Source: Prostheceraeus crozeri (lineage: Eukaryota; Platyhelminthes; Polycladida; Euryleptidae). Taken from it: a DNA stretch of 64,000 nucleotides. Both the position numbers and the translations under genes were made by a program. Below, piece by piece: positions 11,759-22,600 of the stretch. The stretch lies in contig CAJQUW010008041.1 of NCBI GenBank assembly GCA_907163375.1, positions 434,001 through 498,000 on the forward strand, in the 5' to 3' direction. Position 1 is the first letter of the stretch. Each line of letters opens with the position of its first letter. The notes below the pieces were generated by a model. That model was not told the DNA's origin and ran no database searches. It was given only the letters and a program-made list of their open reading frames with translations.

Positions 11759-12054
11759 TCAATTATTTCTCACATTATTATTCTGAAAATTATTCAAATC
11801 AAAATGATTTGTAGAAGTAGGAAGATGTTTCAGACTCTGAAGCCTCAAGGTCACATGAGACAGCGCCAATTCTCTTGTAAGTTGACGTAGAAGATGCACT
11901 GCGTTTATGAATTTTTCTCTGTGCTCTTGGGTCAGGTTGTATGGATATCGATGGCGATGAAATGCATCTTGTGGAGTGAATAATTGGCCATCTTCTGACC
12001 GGAGCTTGTACTGTGTACTTCCTAGATGGTCAAAAACATTTACACCGCATTTAG
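11759..12054 (-). CDS. Candidate 3'-terminal exon of an unidentified gene
   Basis: On the minus strand an acceptor-like TTTGAATTCAG ends at 12055; an open frame then runs about 97 codons to a stop at 11759. It includes VFDHLGSTQYKLRSEDG, FTPQDAFHRHRYPYNLTQ, and REKFINAVHLLRQLTRELA. The even mix of residues and the amphipathic leucine-rich segment look like real protein, unlike the AT-driven frames nearby, and an AATAAA follows. I do not recognise the family. It lies downstream of the RabGAP gene on the same strand, and no partner exon is visible between 12.1 and 19 kb, so it may be a gene relic or part of an unknown mobile element. Confidence 0.4.
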
Positions 12055-12439
12055 CTGAATTCAAAGAGTGCATATTCCTATCATCTCATTCGGTCCCTTG
12101 ACTGTGATGAACAGTTGCCATTATGCAGACTTTTTCCTTTTGATTTGATATGATATGATCTCAATGTCAATTGTGCTTCCTTCCGACTCGAATGCGAAAT
12201 TGCATCTATAAATTTAGTGAAAATGCTACATGCTTGATCACATATTCGCAGTTCAATGCAGATTTGAATCCATAGAAGGCACCAGTAAGACGATTGGATA
12301 AACCATTGATATAACTTGTGGGATAATGATCACAATAAAATTTTGTGAATGTTAATAGAAAATTGCTGACCCGCAGCTAAACTTTGTGATGAAGAAGTGG
12401 TCATACATAGGGGTACTCGGGTTTTTGAAGTTGATTTTT

Positions 12440-12890
12440 GACAAGACTATGTGACATGCCACGCGTAATTACGGAGCACACCAATTATCCGTGGTTAAAG
12501 ACATTCTATTCTTCTACCCGCGTACATACGCGCTGCACTAAGAGTCAGAAATCACTTGATCTGATGCTGTGGGGAAAACATGGGGTGGGGAATGTTTATG
12601 AATACGCGCGCACGAGTGTTTACAGTTTGCGCGTCGTCTACGGTTGTCTGCGTTACCGCTTGAACCACGGATGAACCGCTAAGCATGTTCTGTCTTCCCT
12701 GAGGTCCTATCATATTGTTTAGCCTCTGATACATGCAAACACATGAGACGCAAAGTCTATATAACAGGACTGCCGACAGATGTTGCAGCAATGTCACGCA
12801 TAGCCACGGATGTTTAGGGTCATGTGTAATTACGCGTAGTTTACGCGTGAATTACGCGTAATAGAGCGTGGCATGTCACCTAGTGTTCTG
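12440..12890. mobile_element. MITE-like element with GTGACATGCCACGC ends
   Basis: GTGACATGCCACGC at about 12449 and its complement GCGTGGCATGTCAC at about 12866 face each other; the outer bases (GACTAT / CTAGTG) are compatible with worn CACTA termini. Inside the right end, ACGCGTAA/TTACGCGT motifs recur four times, like the subterminal repeats of CACTA (EnSpm) elements. I could not find a matching short target duplication, so the superfamily is uncertain. Confidence 0.5.
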
Positions 12891-13716
12891 CAGGTTTGTA
12901 GGCCAAGTGATGCTACAAGATTGAAAGCATTTTTTCAATAACCTTGCTTATCTTCAATGTAAATAGAATTTAGTTAATTAGGCCTAACTCAATGTAATTT
13001 ACTATTACCTCAATGTGTCGTGTAGACCCGACTCTGATAAGAAGTAAACGTAAAACGGTAAAGCTTCGTGCACTGCATGAATGTGCAAGCTAGTCAATTT
13101 CGTTTAAGAGGGACAAATGCTTTATTTGGGTGAATTATGGCTTACAAAAACATTTATGGCTTATGATATAGCAATGTTCCGGTTTGCTGGGGCACCCGCT
13201 TAATTGATGCCAAGCAACTGATGAGTGGGATTGACTAGACTACACATATTCTATATATCATTCTGGTTAAATGGAATTTTGAATAGATTATCGATTTCTT
13301 TATCTCGAGAATTTATATAAATTTGCCACTTTGATATTAGCAGAATATTGAATCTGAGAGCCCTATTTAATTGATTTTAATCATCTCTAAGTATTTCAAG
13401 CGATTTCTTGAATTAGCCCGCATGTATATACGTGTATATATATATTTGTGATACGAAGTTTATGACGTCAACTATAGGTAACAAAGTATAGAATCTGAAG
13501 TCATGCATGCATTGACAGAGAACAGAAAACAAGGAAAAGAGTATAGCGACTGACTGAAATCTTGTGTGACACATTCTGATACCACTAAATCGCTTTTCGG
13601 CGCTACTGTCGTTCATTCGCCGTCAATGAATGTACTCATGTACGTTGCATAACACAAAAATAACAAATTACAAACTCGAATTATTCACTAGCCTAGAAAA
13701 TCCGCTGTAATCAAAA
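12891..13716. other. Stretch without recognised features
   Basis: AT-rich, with a short ATATAC run near 13430. No exon or element end is supported. Confidence 0.4.
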
Positions 13717-14433
13717 TACAGTCGAGCTTCTGTATAGTGAACCTCTACATAGTGAACCTCTTCGTGGTGAATATATTATTTGGTCCCTTTGTTGTCTCAA
13801 CATCTACATAATGAATATTTTACATCAAGGGCCTTTGTATTGATCTTTAATTGTGCTTTGTAATTAATACGCATCCCATGTGTACAACCTTTATTCAGTC
13901 AGAGCGAGTAGTTCGATGATTCTTATTACCCCAAAGTTTCCTCAGTTATGAAAGTCTATGAGTCTGCAATCTAAATTTAGATACAAATCAATAGTTGATG
14001 GAGCTAATAACTTCAAGTTTGCGTGCACTTTAAGTGCGCTTTTTTGCGTTTTCAAGCGTGCCGACTGTTGAGTCAGATCAGGGAATTCCTTGAAAGGAAA
14101 AGTAACCAGCTTGATCAACAAGCTTTTGGTCGAGTAGAGAATATGATTGCTTCTGTTGATGAGCGACGTACAGACTCGTATTGACATGGTTATTTCCATC
14201 GTTCGTATGTAGGTTATACTGTATGCAATACTGATTATTTTGTAGTAGCTAGATTTGCATCTTGAGTTTACATTATTACTGGTAATCCTTTTATAAATTT
14301 GTTTTCTAGATAATTGTATTAGTTTTAATCATTTTGCATGATTGGTTTGACTTTATATCAGGGATGCGGAGTCGGAGTCCTATCAAATGATAGGACTCCG
14401 GACTATAACTAGACCCGAAATAGTATAATAGAA

Positions 14434-16515
14434 TAGAATAGAAAATATATTTATTCTTCAAACAAAATGAGTTTCATACATTTTTTACAGATGTCAATAC
14501 AAATTTTTCATGACATAACGTAAAGACTGTCAATTGGAGAAAAGGACCAGATGACCCGAACATGGGGTATTAGGCCTGGCCCTATTTCTTGCCTACAAGA
14601 AAGAAAATGTATAATACGAGTACAGAATAATACAAGAACACGTGTATATTAGAATATATAATACCAGTATGTACATTATGCATACACGCATAATTATAAA
14701 GCACATAGAAGGATATTTGTTTGACATATTCATGCAGATCTAAACCAATAGCAGTATATTTCTATGCACATCATATCAAAAATAATTCATTTTATCTATC
14801 ATCAGTGATTTTAATTTTTGCTTGAATTCTTTTGTTGTTTTAGCTTTTTTAATGTTGCTCGGAAGACCATTCGACAAAAATGGTATTCTAAATTTACTAC
14901 TCTTTTGCTCTAGTGATGTACTAAAATATGGGATTTTAAAGTTTTCACTACGCCTGGTTGATTCTTCTAAATGGGTTTTGTAGTATGCTGGCAAGCTGCT
15001 ATCATTGTATTCTATTTTATATGCGAGAGTCAGTAGCTTGAATTCATGCATAGTTTCCACATTCATATACTGTTCACTTTTGTAAAACGATATATCCAAT
15101 GACTGTTTTTCCTTGCGGTATATTATTTTGATCAAAGTCTTATGTAAACGCTGTAGTTTGTTAAGTGACTGTTTGTTGCCACTACCATATGCTATTAAGC
15201 AGTTTTGAATAGAAGGGAGACATAGTTATTCGTGTAGTACGCGTAATGTTTTTAATGGCATGATATATCTTAGCTTGTATAATGTCGGTATAAATGTTTT
15301 CAATTTATTGATTATCGATGAGATATGATTATCAAATTTAAAGTTATTATCGAATTTGATTCCAAGAAATTTAGTGCTGTCTACTTGAGATAACTTGCAG
15401 TTTTCTATTGTCAAATCAAAATGGACATTTTTGGTTTGGAGCTTGGGAGGAATAAACAAATATTCGCATTTTCCTAGGTTTAGCTTTAGTCTATTATTTT
15501 TCATCTATGCTTGAATTTTGTCCAATGACATTTGGGATTTTTCTATGGCCCATTCAAGAGTCCTATCACTTACGATTAGATTGGTGTCATCCGCAAACAG
15601 ACTGAGATCACCACAGACGTCTATTTTTTTCATGTCATTAATGTAGATCAAAAATAATAGTGGTCCTAAAGATGAGCCTTGTGGCACTCTTGTCTTTACC
15701 GTTAACACTTTTGATTGTACCTTATTGACGAGGACTTTATGTGGTCTGTCTCTCAGATACGAAGCAAACCATTCATGTACAAAGCCACGAATCCTTATCC
15801 TGTATAATTTTTTTAACAGTATGTCCGTTTGAACAGTGTCAAAAGCCTTCGATATATCGAGATTTAATGCTATTGTAAATAGATTATTGGCTTTTGCGTA
15901 GTATATTTTATCAGTCATTTTTAAGAGTGCCAAATTTGTAGAGTGATTCTTCCGGAAACCATATTGATTCTCAAATAGTAGTATTTGGTTTTTCTCTAAG
16001 AAATTAAATACTCGCTTATGGATCATCTTTTCAAAAATTTTTGTTAGATAGCTTAATAGACAGATTGGTCTATAGTTTGATAGCTTCCTTCTGTCACTTT
16101 TTTTATATATTGGTAATACCACAGATTCTTTCAAGCATTCGGGATAGATTCCTCTTTTCACTGATTCACGTATACACGGCGCAGATGTGAAAAAAATTCT
16201 GATGAGCATTGTTCAAATGTTTTCAAAGGTAACTTGTCATACGTAGATCTGTTGGCATTCATAGTACTTAGTTTCAGTAAGTTCTGTGAGTGTAAAGTCT
16301 TCAAACTTGAAAGTTTGATTACATCTATCTCCGTGTTTTTCGTCATATTTTTCGTTAATTGAGCTGTTTGTCAACTTGTCTGGATCACAAAGATCTTGTT
16401 GTACGAGCTTTGATACGTATGTGCCGTGAGTTTTCATCTTTCCTCAAGAATACATTACCGTCTTTTGTCCATACGAATTTGTAGTTGTTTTTTGTGGCGA
16501 ATTCCTTAGTGAAGC
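14434..16515 (-). mobile_element. 5'-truncated LINE, CR1/Jockey superclade, 2.1 kb
   Basis: A reverse transcriptase reads on the minus strand from about 16437 to 14776. The 3' end, at the low-coordinate side, carries a short TCTAT repeat (14434-14450), a tail type usual for CR1/L2-like LINEs. The insertion point is shown by the sister hAT copy, in which the sequences on either side are contiguous. Endonuclease is absent because of 5' truncation. It inserted after the hAT element was in place. Confidence 0.85.
14776..16437 (-). pseudogene. LINE reverse transcriptase remnant
   Basis: Four open pieces in the same frame (16237-16437, 15505-16209, 15226-15504, 14776-15135) are separated by stop codons, with a frame change near 16.2-16.35 kb. 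In order they show the RT entry motif LSNYRPICLLSYLTKIFEKM, the QYGFRKNHST block, LDISKAFDTV (first Asp), VPQGSSLGPLLFLIYINDM, and LFADDTNLI with the catalytic FADD. These are followed by the thumb region with STKFLGIKFDN and the C-terminal domain. All RT catalytic aspartates remain, so decay is moderate. Confidence 0.85.
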
Positions 16516-16880
16516 AAATTATTTATTCTCGTGCATATAGCTGTCACTGTCTTGATGTCAACTTTCTCCGTCAAACAAAAGTACACAGACACTGCTGCAT
16601 GCAAAGCTTCTGATAGTTGAGGGAATGAGCCATGAAAGTGAAAAAAGGATTTGTCTTTTCACTCGGTGATTCAGTAGAGAAGACAAGCCTTCCTAGCTTC
16701 GATCACACCTACGCGCCAAAGGTCACATTAGAGACAAAAATGAAATTCTAGTTTGTTAAGAGAACATATTACCTCTTACCTTCACATTAGTCGTGTGTGA
16801 TGGCTCCTCTAAAGCGGATATTAAAATCGAAAGTGCACTCATATTTTTTGTAGAAGGATGGGTGATTTTCCTACGAGGTA

Positions 16881-16987
16881 GAGACTGGAGAAAATCCGTG
16901 TGAAGCACACATCAGCAAGATGGGAGGAGCCGAGTCGCATGCATCCAACTTAAAACGACATTTGATAAACTTTCATCGAAAATGATC
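16881..16987 (+). pseudogene. BED zinc-finger remnant, second hAT copy
   Basis: A short frame reads VETGENPCEAHISKMGG, then ASNLKRHLINFHRK and a stop. Unlike the copy at 3793-3984 it keeps the His of KRHL, so the zinc-ligand block is in its ancestral form. Nothing else of the transposase is left in this copy. Confidence 0.6.
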
Positions 16988-17239
16988 GATAATTGATACT
17001 GCAATGATGACTAAAAGTAGGTTCAGGTGAGCCTATAGTGATCTATGATGGATGTTGCCAGCTTTTTTTCAAAAAACTAGGCGATACTGTATACACTTGC
17101 CACCCGGAGTCGGAGTCCTATCATCCCTGCATGCTTACTTTAAAATCAATATTACCGGTACACTAAATTTTAGAAAACCTTATAGTGAGCTCTCCTTAGT
17201 GAATTTTTTATCTGGTCCTTTGAAATTCATTATGTAGAG

Positions 17240-18862
17240 TAGTGGTTCCCAACCGGGGGTCGTCGGACCACCAAGGGGTCCGTAGCACGATATTTGGGGG
17301 TCCATGGAAGCACGAAGTGGCATTATTTCACGAAGATTGAATGGCGAATGATGCTGCTGCCTGCAGTCTTCCAGATAGCGTCAGAGCTTTGAGTCACATG
17401 ATCGAGTGAGTATTAAATCGCGTAATTGTTTTGCGCGCATCTGGATGGCTCCCATGTAGCCATAGAAATAAACTGTTTATCTGAAGTTAACCAGAATGGA
17501 AATTGACTCAAGGTCGCGGCACATCCGGGGGAACTAAGTTGGGGCATGAATGACCAATTAAGAGCTTAGATTTACACATGTGACTGATTCTAGTCCAATG
17601 ATAAAGACGTTGACAGGTGCAAATGGAAAATTTTGAAATTTATTTTTCGGTGATTGACGTTTCTTCCTTTGTTTTGGAGACTTATTATAGTAGTTTGAAA
17701 ACACTATGTAATATTCAAAGACCGAAAACTTCTCTATCATCCCTGTGTTAACTTTTGGTACCGCAACTGCACCTTTACCATGTCCATTTCAGATCTTTCC
17801 AAATGAATTTCAGACATAAGATGGATTTCAGATTTCTCTAGCTGATCACAGGCTCAACTTTGAAAGGATTTTAATTACTGGAGATCTCCAACTCATCTAG
17901 ATCATATCTGAAATTCATTTGGGCAGATCTGAAATCGATTTGGAACTATCTGAACCATCTGAACTAGAAATGGAGGATGTGTATCCTCAACGAAGATATC
18001 GGACAATGTGCCTGAAGTTTGAAGCTATCATTACTCATCACAGATATCTTAAGTTTCCAAATATCTCACGAATTTACAGTCTTTATATCTTCCAATTTGG
18101 TCGCTCATGAATGCTGCGTGGACTGTGTGCTTCATCACATGTTCATCAACACATGGAGAATTTGCATCACTATGATCAATCAACGCTGCATAATGAGGCT
18201 TGTAACTTTGAAGCTAACAATTAGCAAACTCCAAAATAAAGTACATTATTTTTGCTCCAGATCTTTCACATTGCATGAAATTATACCCCTATTGTAAAGC
18301 AAGATTCACATTATCCCAAACGGTGTCTGTGTGATAATTAAAAATGCTAACAATTTATCACTGCGGTGGCAAAGTTTAAATTAATGTTCAAAAATCCGCG
18401 GACGGAAATCGTACGATTGCTGCGATCGCTTTAATCCAAATAATGATGAAATCAAGTTTTAGACCTAATTTTATTGGTACGCAGCTGCCTTGGCAGTTGA
18501 AGCTCTCAAATTTTAGGGCCTATCAAAAAAATCAAAACTTTCAAAATTTCCCAATTTTTTCCATGGAAATTTTTGATTCAAAATTTTCCGGAAAATTTTC
18601 ATCACTAATCTAAGTGAAAATGCGTGCGATTTTTGTGCCACTATTGTGTATTGTATGAAGATTAACTTGCATTCTAGAGCTTTTATTGTTGTCAATTTCT
18701 ATGCCTGTAGGTGCGTCATCAGTCAGTGAATAGAATCAATACGCTGACGAGTTGACTTGAAAGGATCCTATTTCCAATCCTGTGTTTCATTTCTGAAAGG
18801 GGGTCCGAGAAATGAATTTTACAAAGTAAGGGGTCCCTGGCGAAAAAAGGTTGGAACCACTG
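17240..18862. mobile_element. hAT element with AGTGGTTCCCAACC ends, 1.6 kb
   Basis: The left end TAGTGGTTCCCAACC and right end GGTTGGAACCACTG are inverted repeats of the CAGTGGTTCCCAACC hAT type. The 8-base flanks ATGTAGAG (17232-17239) and ATGTAGCG (18863-18870) differ at one position. A GGGGTCC motif is repeated inside both ends. The segment with GGGGGAACTAAGTTGGGGCA (17528-17547) also occurs at 39.93 kb. No transposase is recognisable. Confidence 0.8.
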
Positions 18863-19061
18863 ATGTAGCGGCTCGACTGTAGTTATATTACAATATACCT
18901 GAAGAATTGATTTTCATTATAAATTATTTGTGATTATCTTTCTTCAAAATGATTATTTTTCAGGAAAAACTCCTGTCCTTGGTTATAACCTGCAACTAAA
19001 TTGTTGAATATTCTAGGAACTGCGCTCGCCTCATTTCAAAACAGCTTTGAAGTCATTCAAC

Positions 19062-19067
19062 TTTATT
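19062..19067 (-). promoter_or_regulatory. Polyadenylation signal of the RabGAP gene
   Basis: AATAAA on the minus strand, 73 bases past the stop codon at 19140. This would give a short 3' untranslated region. Confidence 0.65.
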
Positions 19068-19139
19068 CATCAACAAAATAACAAAAGCCATCATCGGCAT
19101 ATAAGTACAAAAACAAAGGAGACCAGAATACTGATACTG

Positions 19140-19699
19140 TCAGGAGAGGGCAGCGGCCACTTCAATGGCCAACTTTTCTCCCAGGACCTCTCCAGGTTCC
19201 GGGCAGCCTCTCAACAAAGCGTCTCTCAACTTGGCAACTAAATCTCTCAATTCCTCTCGCTCTCGGCACATTGCTTTCATCTCGTGACCTTTGTTGGCAA
19301 GTTCACGTCTCAATCCGGTGATTTCCGCCCGTTGTGAGCTGACAACACGCTCCGCCACTTCATAACGCGTCGACAATTCTCTCTTCTGTCTCGCAAGTTC
19401 GCGGCTCAAGTCCTGCAGGCGACGGCTGTAGTCATGTGTGGACCGCTCTCCGGCCATGACTTCCTCGTTCAGAACTCGATATTCGACGGCGTACGTGTGA
19501 AGGTCATTGGAAAGGTCGGTGCGGAAGGCTTGGTCAAAGATTTTGGCTGCAGTCACTGAAGACATGGTCGGGAGGACACTACGGAGGTAATCACACACTC
19601 CTTCGAAGGTAGAACAATGAGTTAATTGATCAGCGTTCTCTGTCAGCAAGATGAGACCGATACGGAAGACAGCTTCCATGCCAAACACCAGCAGCAGAT
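19140..19699 (-). CDS. TBC1D1/4: RabGAP last coding exon: end of TBC domain and coiled coil
   Basis: The acceptor TCCCTTTCAG ends at 19700. The frame opens with [19 protein letters not shown], which matches the end of the TBC domain (vertebrate IIFLQGTEVIFKVALSLL). Then come [12 protein letters not shown] and [17 protein letters not shown] sequence, as in vertebrate AYEVEYHVLQEEL, followed by about 90 residues of heptad-rich coiled coil ([17 protein letters not shown] onward). The stop is TGA at 19140-19142. Its first codon is shared with the exon at 28460, with an 8.76 kb intron between. The coding GC content is clearly above that of the flanks. Confidence 0.95.
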
Positions 19700-22600
19700 C
19701 TGAAAGGGAGAAAATGAAGCGGTGAATAGACGACATACTGTTCTCATGGAAAGATATCAGACCAGGATTTCCTCAGTCAATTTCATTGTGCAATATGTCT
19801 GATACAAGCGTGTCTCAGGCTATTTCTTGACGGTATTAGACAGGCGATTCAGACACAACTAGGGGTACACCAAATCTTGACATGTAAAGTTCGGCAGAAA
19901 CAGTGCATTGCTGAACCTAACAAGAAGATCGGCCGAAACGAACTAGCCGAGGCGTTTGTTTGTATTACTTAAAAGGATTGCAGTCAGCACTTTCCTTTTG
20001 GACGTTGCTGACAGAAAATTGCAGGTTTTCCTTGAAAATAATTTTCAGTCAGATGGTAGTATTGTTTCATATCAAAAAGTCTTCTATTACATGGGTTACT
20101 GTGTAATAGTCAACAACAGCCATTATACAATTATTCAATGCTGGAATGAGAATAAAAAATTGGTCCACAGAGTCATAATTGAAAGTGGTCAGAGGACTAG
20201 TTGTGAGAACATCTCAAGAATTCAAAGGTAAAAATTCTAATTATTGGATAATTTCTCATTCAAGACGACAAAGAAAGCGAGGGCTTTTCTGGAATGAGCA
20301 CATTGAAACTTTTTTACCTACAATCATCACTCAGATAGACAAGTCGCAAGAACTTTTGATTAACCATTGAAGAACAGATGTGATAGAGTCTGATGACATT
20401 ATGGAAGATGGCAGTCGAAAATATGTATAGATAATAAAGATTGTTGAAGTACATTGAAGAGGGGATCCTTTTGAAGTAAAATGAATAGTCGAAGATTTCT
20501 TGGCCTCTGATTTCAAGCTGGAGCAATGCAGTTCTGTAGATCGACATGAAAAGTTGCATATGTGTCTGATTATATATACTCTTGATAGATTATACGAGGT
20601 GTGTCAGAAAAGTATCCGGACTGTGCCTGCTGTTCAAGCAAGAAATAGAAAATCGATAATCCGGTTACGTAATTAGAGACGGGTAACCACTCTGTCTAAA
20701 TGAACGCCGAATCAGCCATCTCTGCAGCCATTGTGTGCGTCTCGCAGCCGGTTGATTACAACTCATCGAAGTCATCTCGTTTTGTCACCTCTTAAGCGCG
20801 ATGAATGTTTTCGACTGTGCATTTCGTTATGGCATTAGAGCAGCGAACGAATTTGAAATTCTTGGTCCGCCTGGGAAAGTCTCCTGCGGAAGCATTCAAA
20901 ATGCTGCAATTAGTTTACGGGGACGAAACAATGGCCCGGTCTTCGGTTTTTGAGTGGCACAAACGATTCAGAGACGGACTCGAGGAAGTGGAGGACGCCG
21001 CCAGGAGTGAAAGACCATCGGCCAGCAGAACGGAGGAGAACGTTGATCGCGTAAGACAGATGATTCGGAATGATCGTCGGCTGACTGTAAGGATGACAGC
21101 TGACAGTCTAAGCATCAATCGAGATTGCGTCTGGAAGATCATCACAGAAGACTTGGGCATGCGAAAGATCTGCGCGAAGATGGTCCCGAAGCTGCTAAAC
21201 GACGACCAGAAGGAGCGGCGTGTCCAAGTGTGTGAGGACATCATCGAGCGCCTCGAAACCGAACCGAACTTGCTAGCAAAGGTCATCACGGGCGATGAGT
21301 CATGGGTCTTTGAGTACGACCCAGAAACGAAGCGTCAAAGTTGCGAGTGGAAACGTCCTGTGTCACCAAGGCCACAGAAAGCGAGACAATCAAGATCCAA
21401 AATCAAACTCTTGTTGATCGCCTTCTTCGATATCAGAGGAATTGTCCACGCTGAATTCTTACCGCAAGGTCAAACGGTCAACCAGCATGTCTACAAAGAG
21501 ATCTTACGACGTTTGTTCCGATCAATGCGTGAGAAGAGGAAGCATCCACGAGCTGTCCAGCCACAAGTCTCATCATGACAACGCGCTGGCTCACAACGCT
21601 CTGAGCATTCGTCAGTTCTTGGCCGAGAAGAACGTCACCGTCCTTGATCAACCTCCGTACTCCCCCGACCTAGCTCCCTGCGATTTTTTTCGATTCCCCA
21701 AGCTGAAAGAAGTGATCAAAGGAACACATTTTTCGGATGTGGAGACCATTAAGAAGGCCGTGACGGCGGAACTCCACAAGATCCCGCAAGATTCCTTCCA
21801 GGAGTGCATGAACGCATGGCAGAAGAGGATGAAGAAGTGTGTTAGATTCGGAGGGTGGTACTTTGAAGGGGAGAGGGCTCAAATTTTTGCTGTATTTCAA
21901 AATAAAGTTTTTGTGAACACAGTCCGGATACTTTTCTGACACACCTCGTAGGAGCGGATATTTCAAAATGATAAACGTACAGAACTCTGTAAAAGATTTC
22001 TTTCTTTGTCACTCTGTTTTACGAAAGTATTGTGAAAAAATTTATTGCAGATTAAGCTGGCGTATAACTACTATTGCAGGCGATAGGCATTACAGTTTAA
22101 GATAATTATTGCAGTAAAAATGTGAGTGATGCTTCAAATTAAACTGCTGATTGAGTGATGCTTCAAATCAAATGCTGTTGATTAAGAGATGGTTCAAATC
22201 AAATGCTGTTGATTGAAAGATGCTTCAAATCAAATGCTGTTGATTGAGAGATGCTTCAAATCAAATGCTGTTGATTGAAAGATGCTTCAAGTCAAATGCT
22301 GTTGATTGAGAGATGCTTCAAATCAAATGCTGTTGATTGAGAGATGCTTCAAATCAAATGCTGTTGATTGAGAGATGCTTCAAATCAAATGCTGTTGATT
22401 GAGAGATGCTTCAAGTCAAATGCTGTTGATTGAAAGATGCTTCAAGTCAAATGCTGTTGATTGAAAGATGCTTCAAATCAAATGCTGTTGATTGAAAGAT
22501 GCTTCAAGTCAAATGCTGTTGATTGAAAGATGCTTCAAATCAAATGCTGTTGATTGAGAGATGCTTCAAATCAAATGCTGTTGATTGAGAGATGATTCAA

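Larger units (their letters stand above)
14359..17129 (+). mobile_element. BED-finger hAT element, second copy, split by a LINE
   Basis: It starts CAGGGATGCGGAGTCGGAGT and ends with GTCCTATCATCCCTG, matching the copy at 3575-4318 in reverse order along nearly its whole length (for example the CCGTCAAACAAAAG, GGCTTGTCTTCT-type and CTTCTCTACCTC-type segments). About 690 bases belong to the hAT; the rest is an inserted LINE at about 14434-16515. The flanking 8-mers do not match, so one flank may have been altered after insertion. Confidence 0.75.
13719..18879. mobile_element. Pogo-like element, host of a nested insertion stack
   Basis: The left end CAGTCGAGCTTCTGTATAGT and right end GCGGCTCGACTG are inverted repeats flanked by TA (13717-13718 and 18880-18881). 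The inner ends also correspond: TAGTGAACCTCT and TTATTTGGTCCC at left against CCTTAGTGAAT and ATCTGGTCC at right (near 17200). Without its inserts the element is about 0.75 kb with no transposase-like frame. It is interrupted by a BED-finger hAT (14359-17129) and by another hAT (17240-18862), so it is the oldest layer of the stack. Confidence 0.75.
20110..22020 (-). repeat. Dispersed repeat R3, copy split by a mariner
   Basis: On the minus strand, the sequence just past the mariner (22020-21950) and then 20590-20110 aligns with 40.06-40.61 kb on the plus strand. Shared blocks include ATCATTTTGAAATAT, CAGACACATATGCAACTT, ATGTCGATYTACAGA and CCACTTTCAATTATGAC. No coding trace was found. The mariner lies between GCTCC and ATAATCTATC of this repeat. 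Confidence 0.7.

Noticed and set aside
13942-14199. 85-codon minus-strand frame as a pogo transposase remnant
   Set aside because: No CENP-B-type helix-turn-helix or DDE motif could be found; position inside the pogo-like element is the only support.
20915-21289. 124-codon minus-strand open frame rich in Ser
   Set aside because: Antisense shadow of the mariner transposase.
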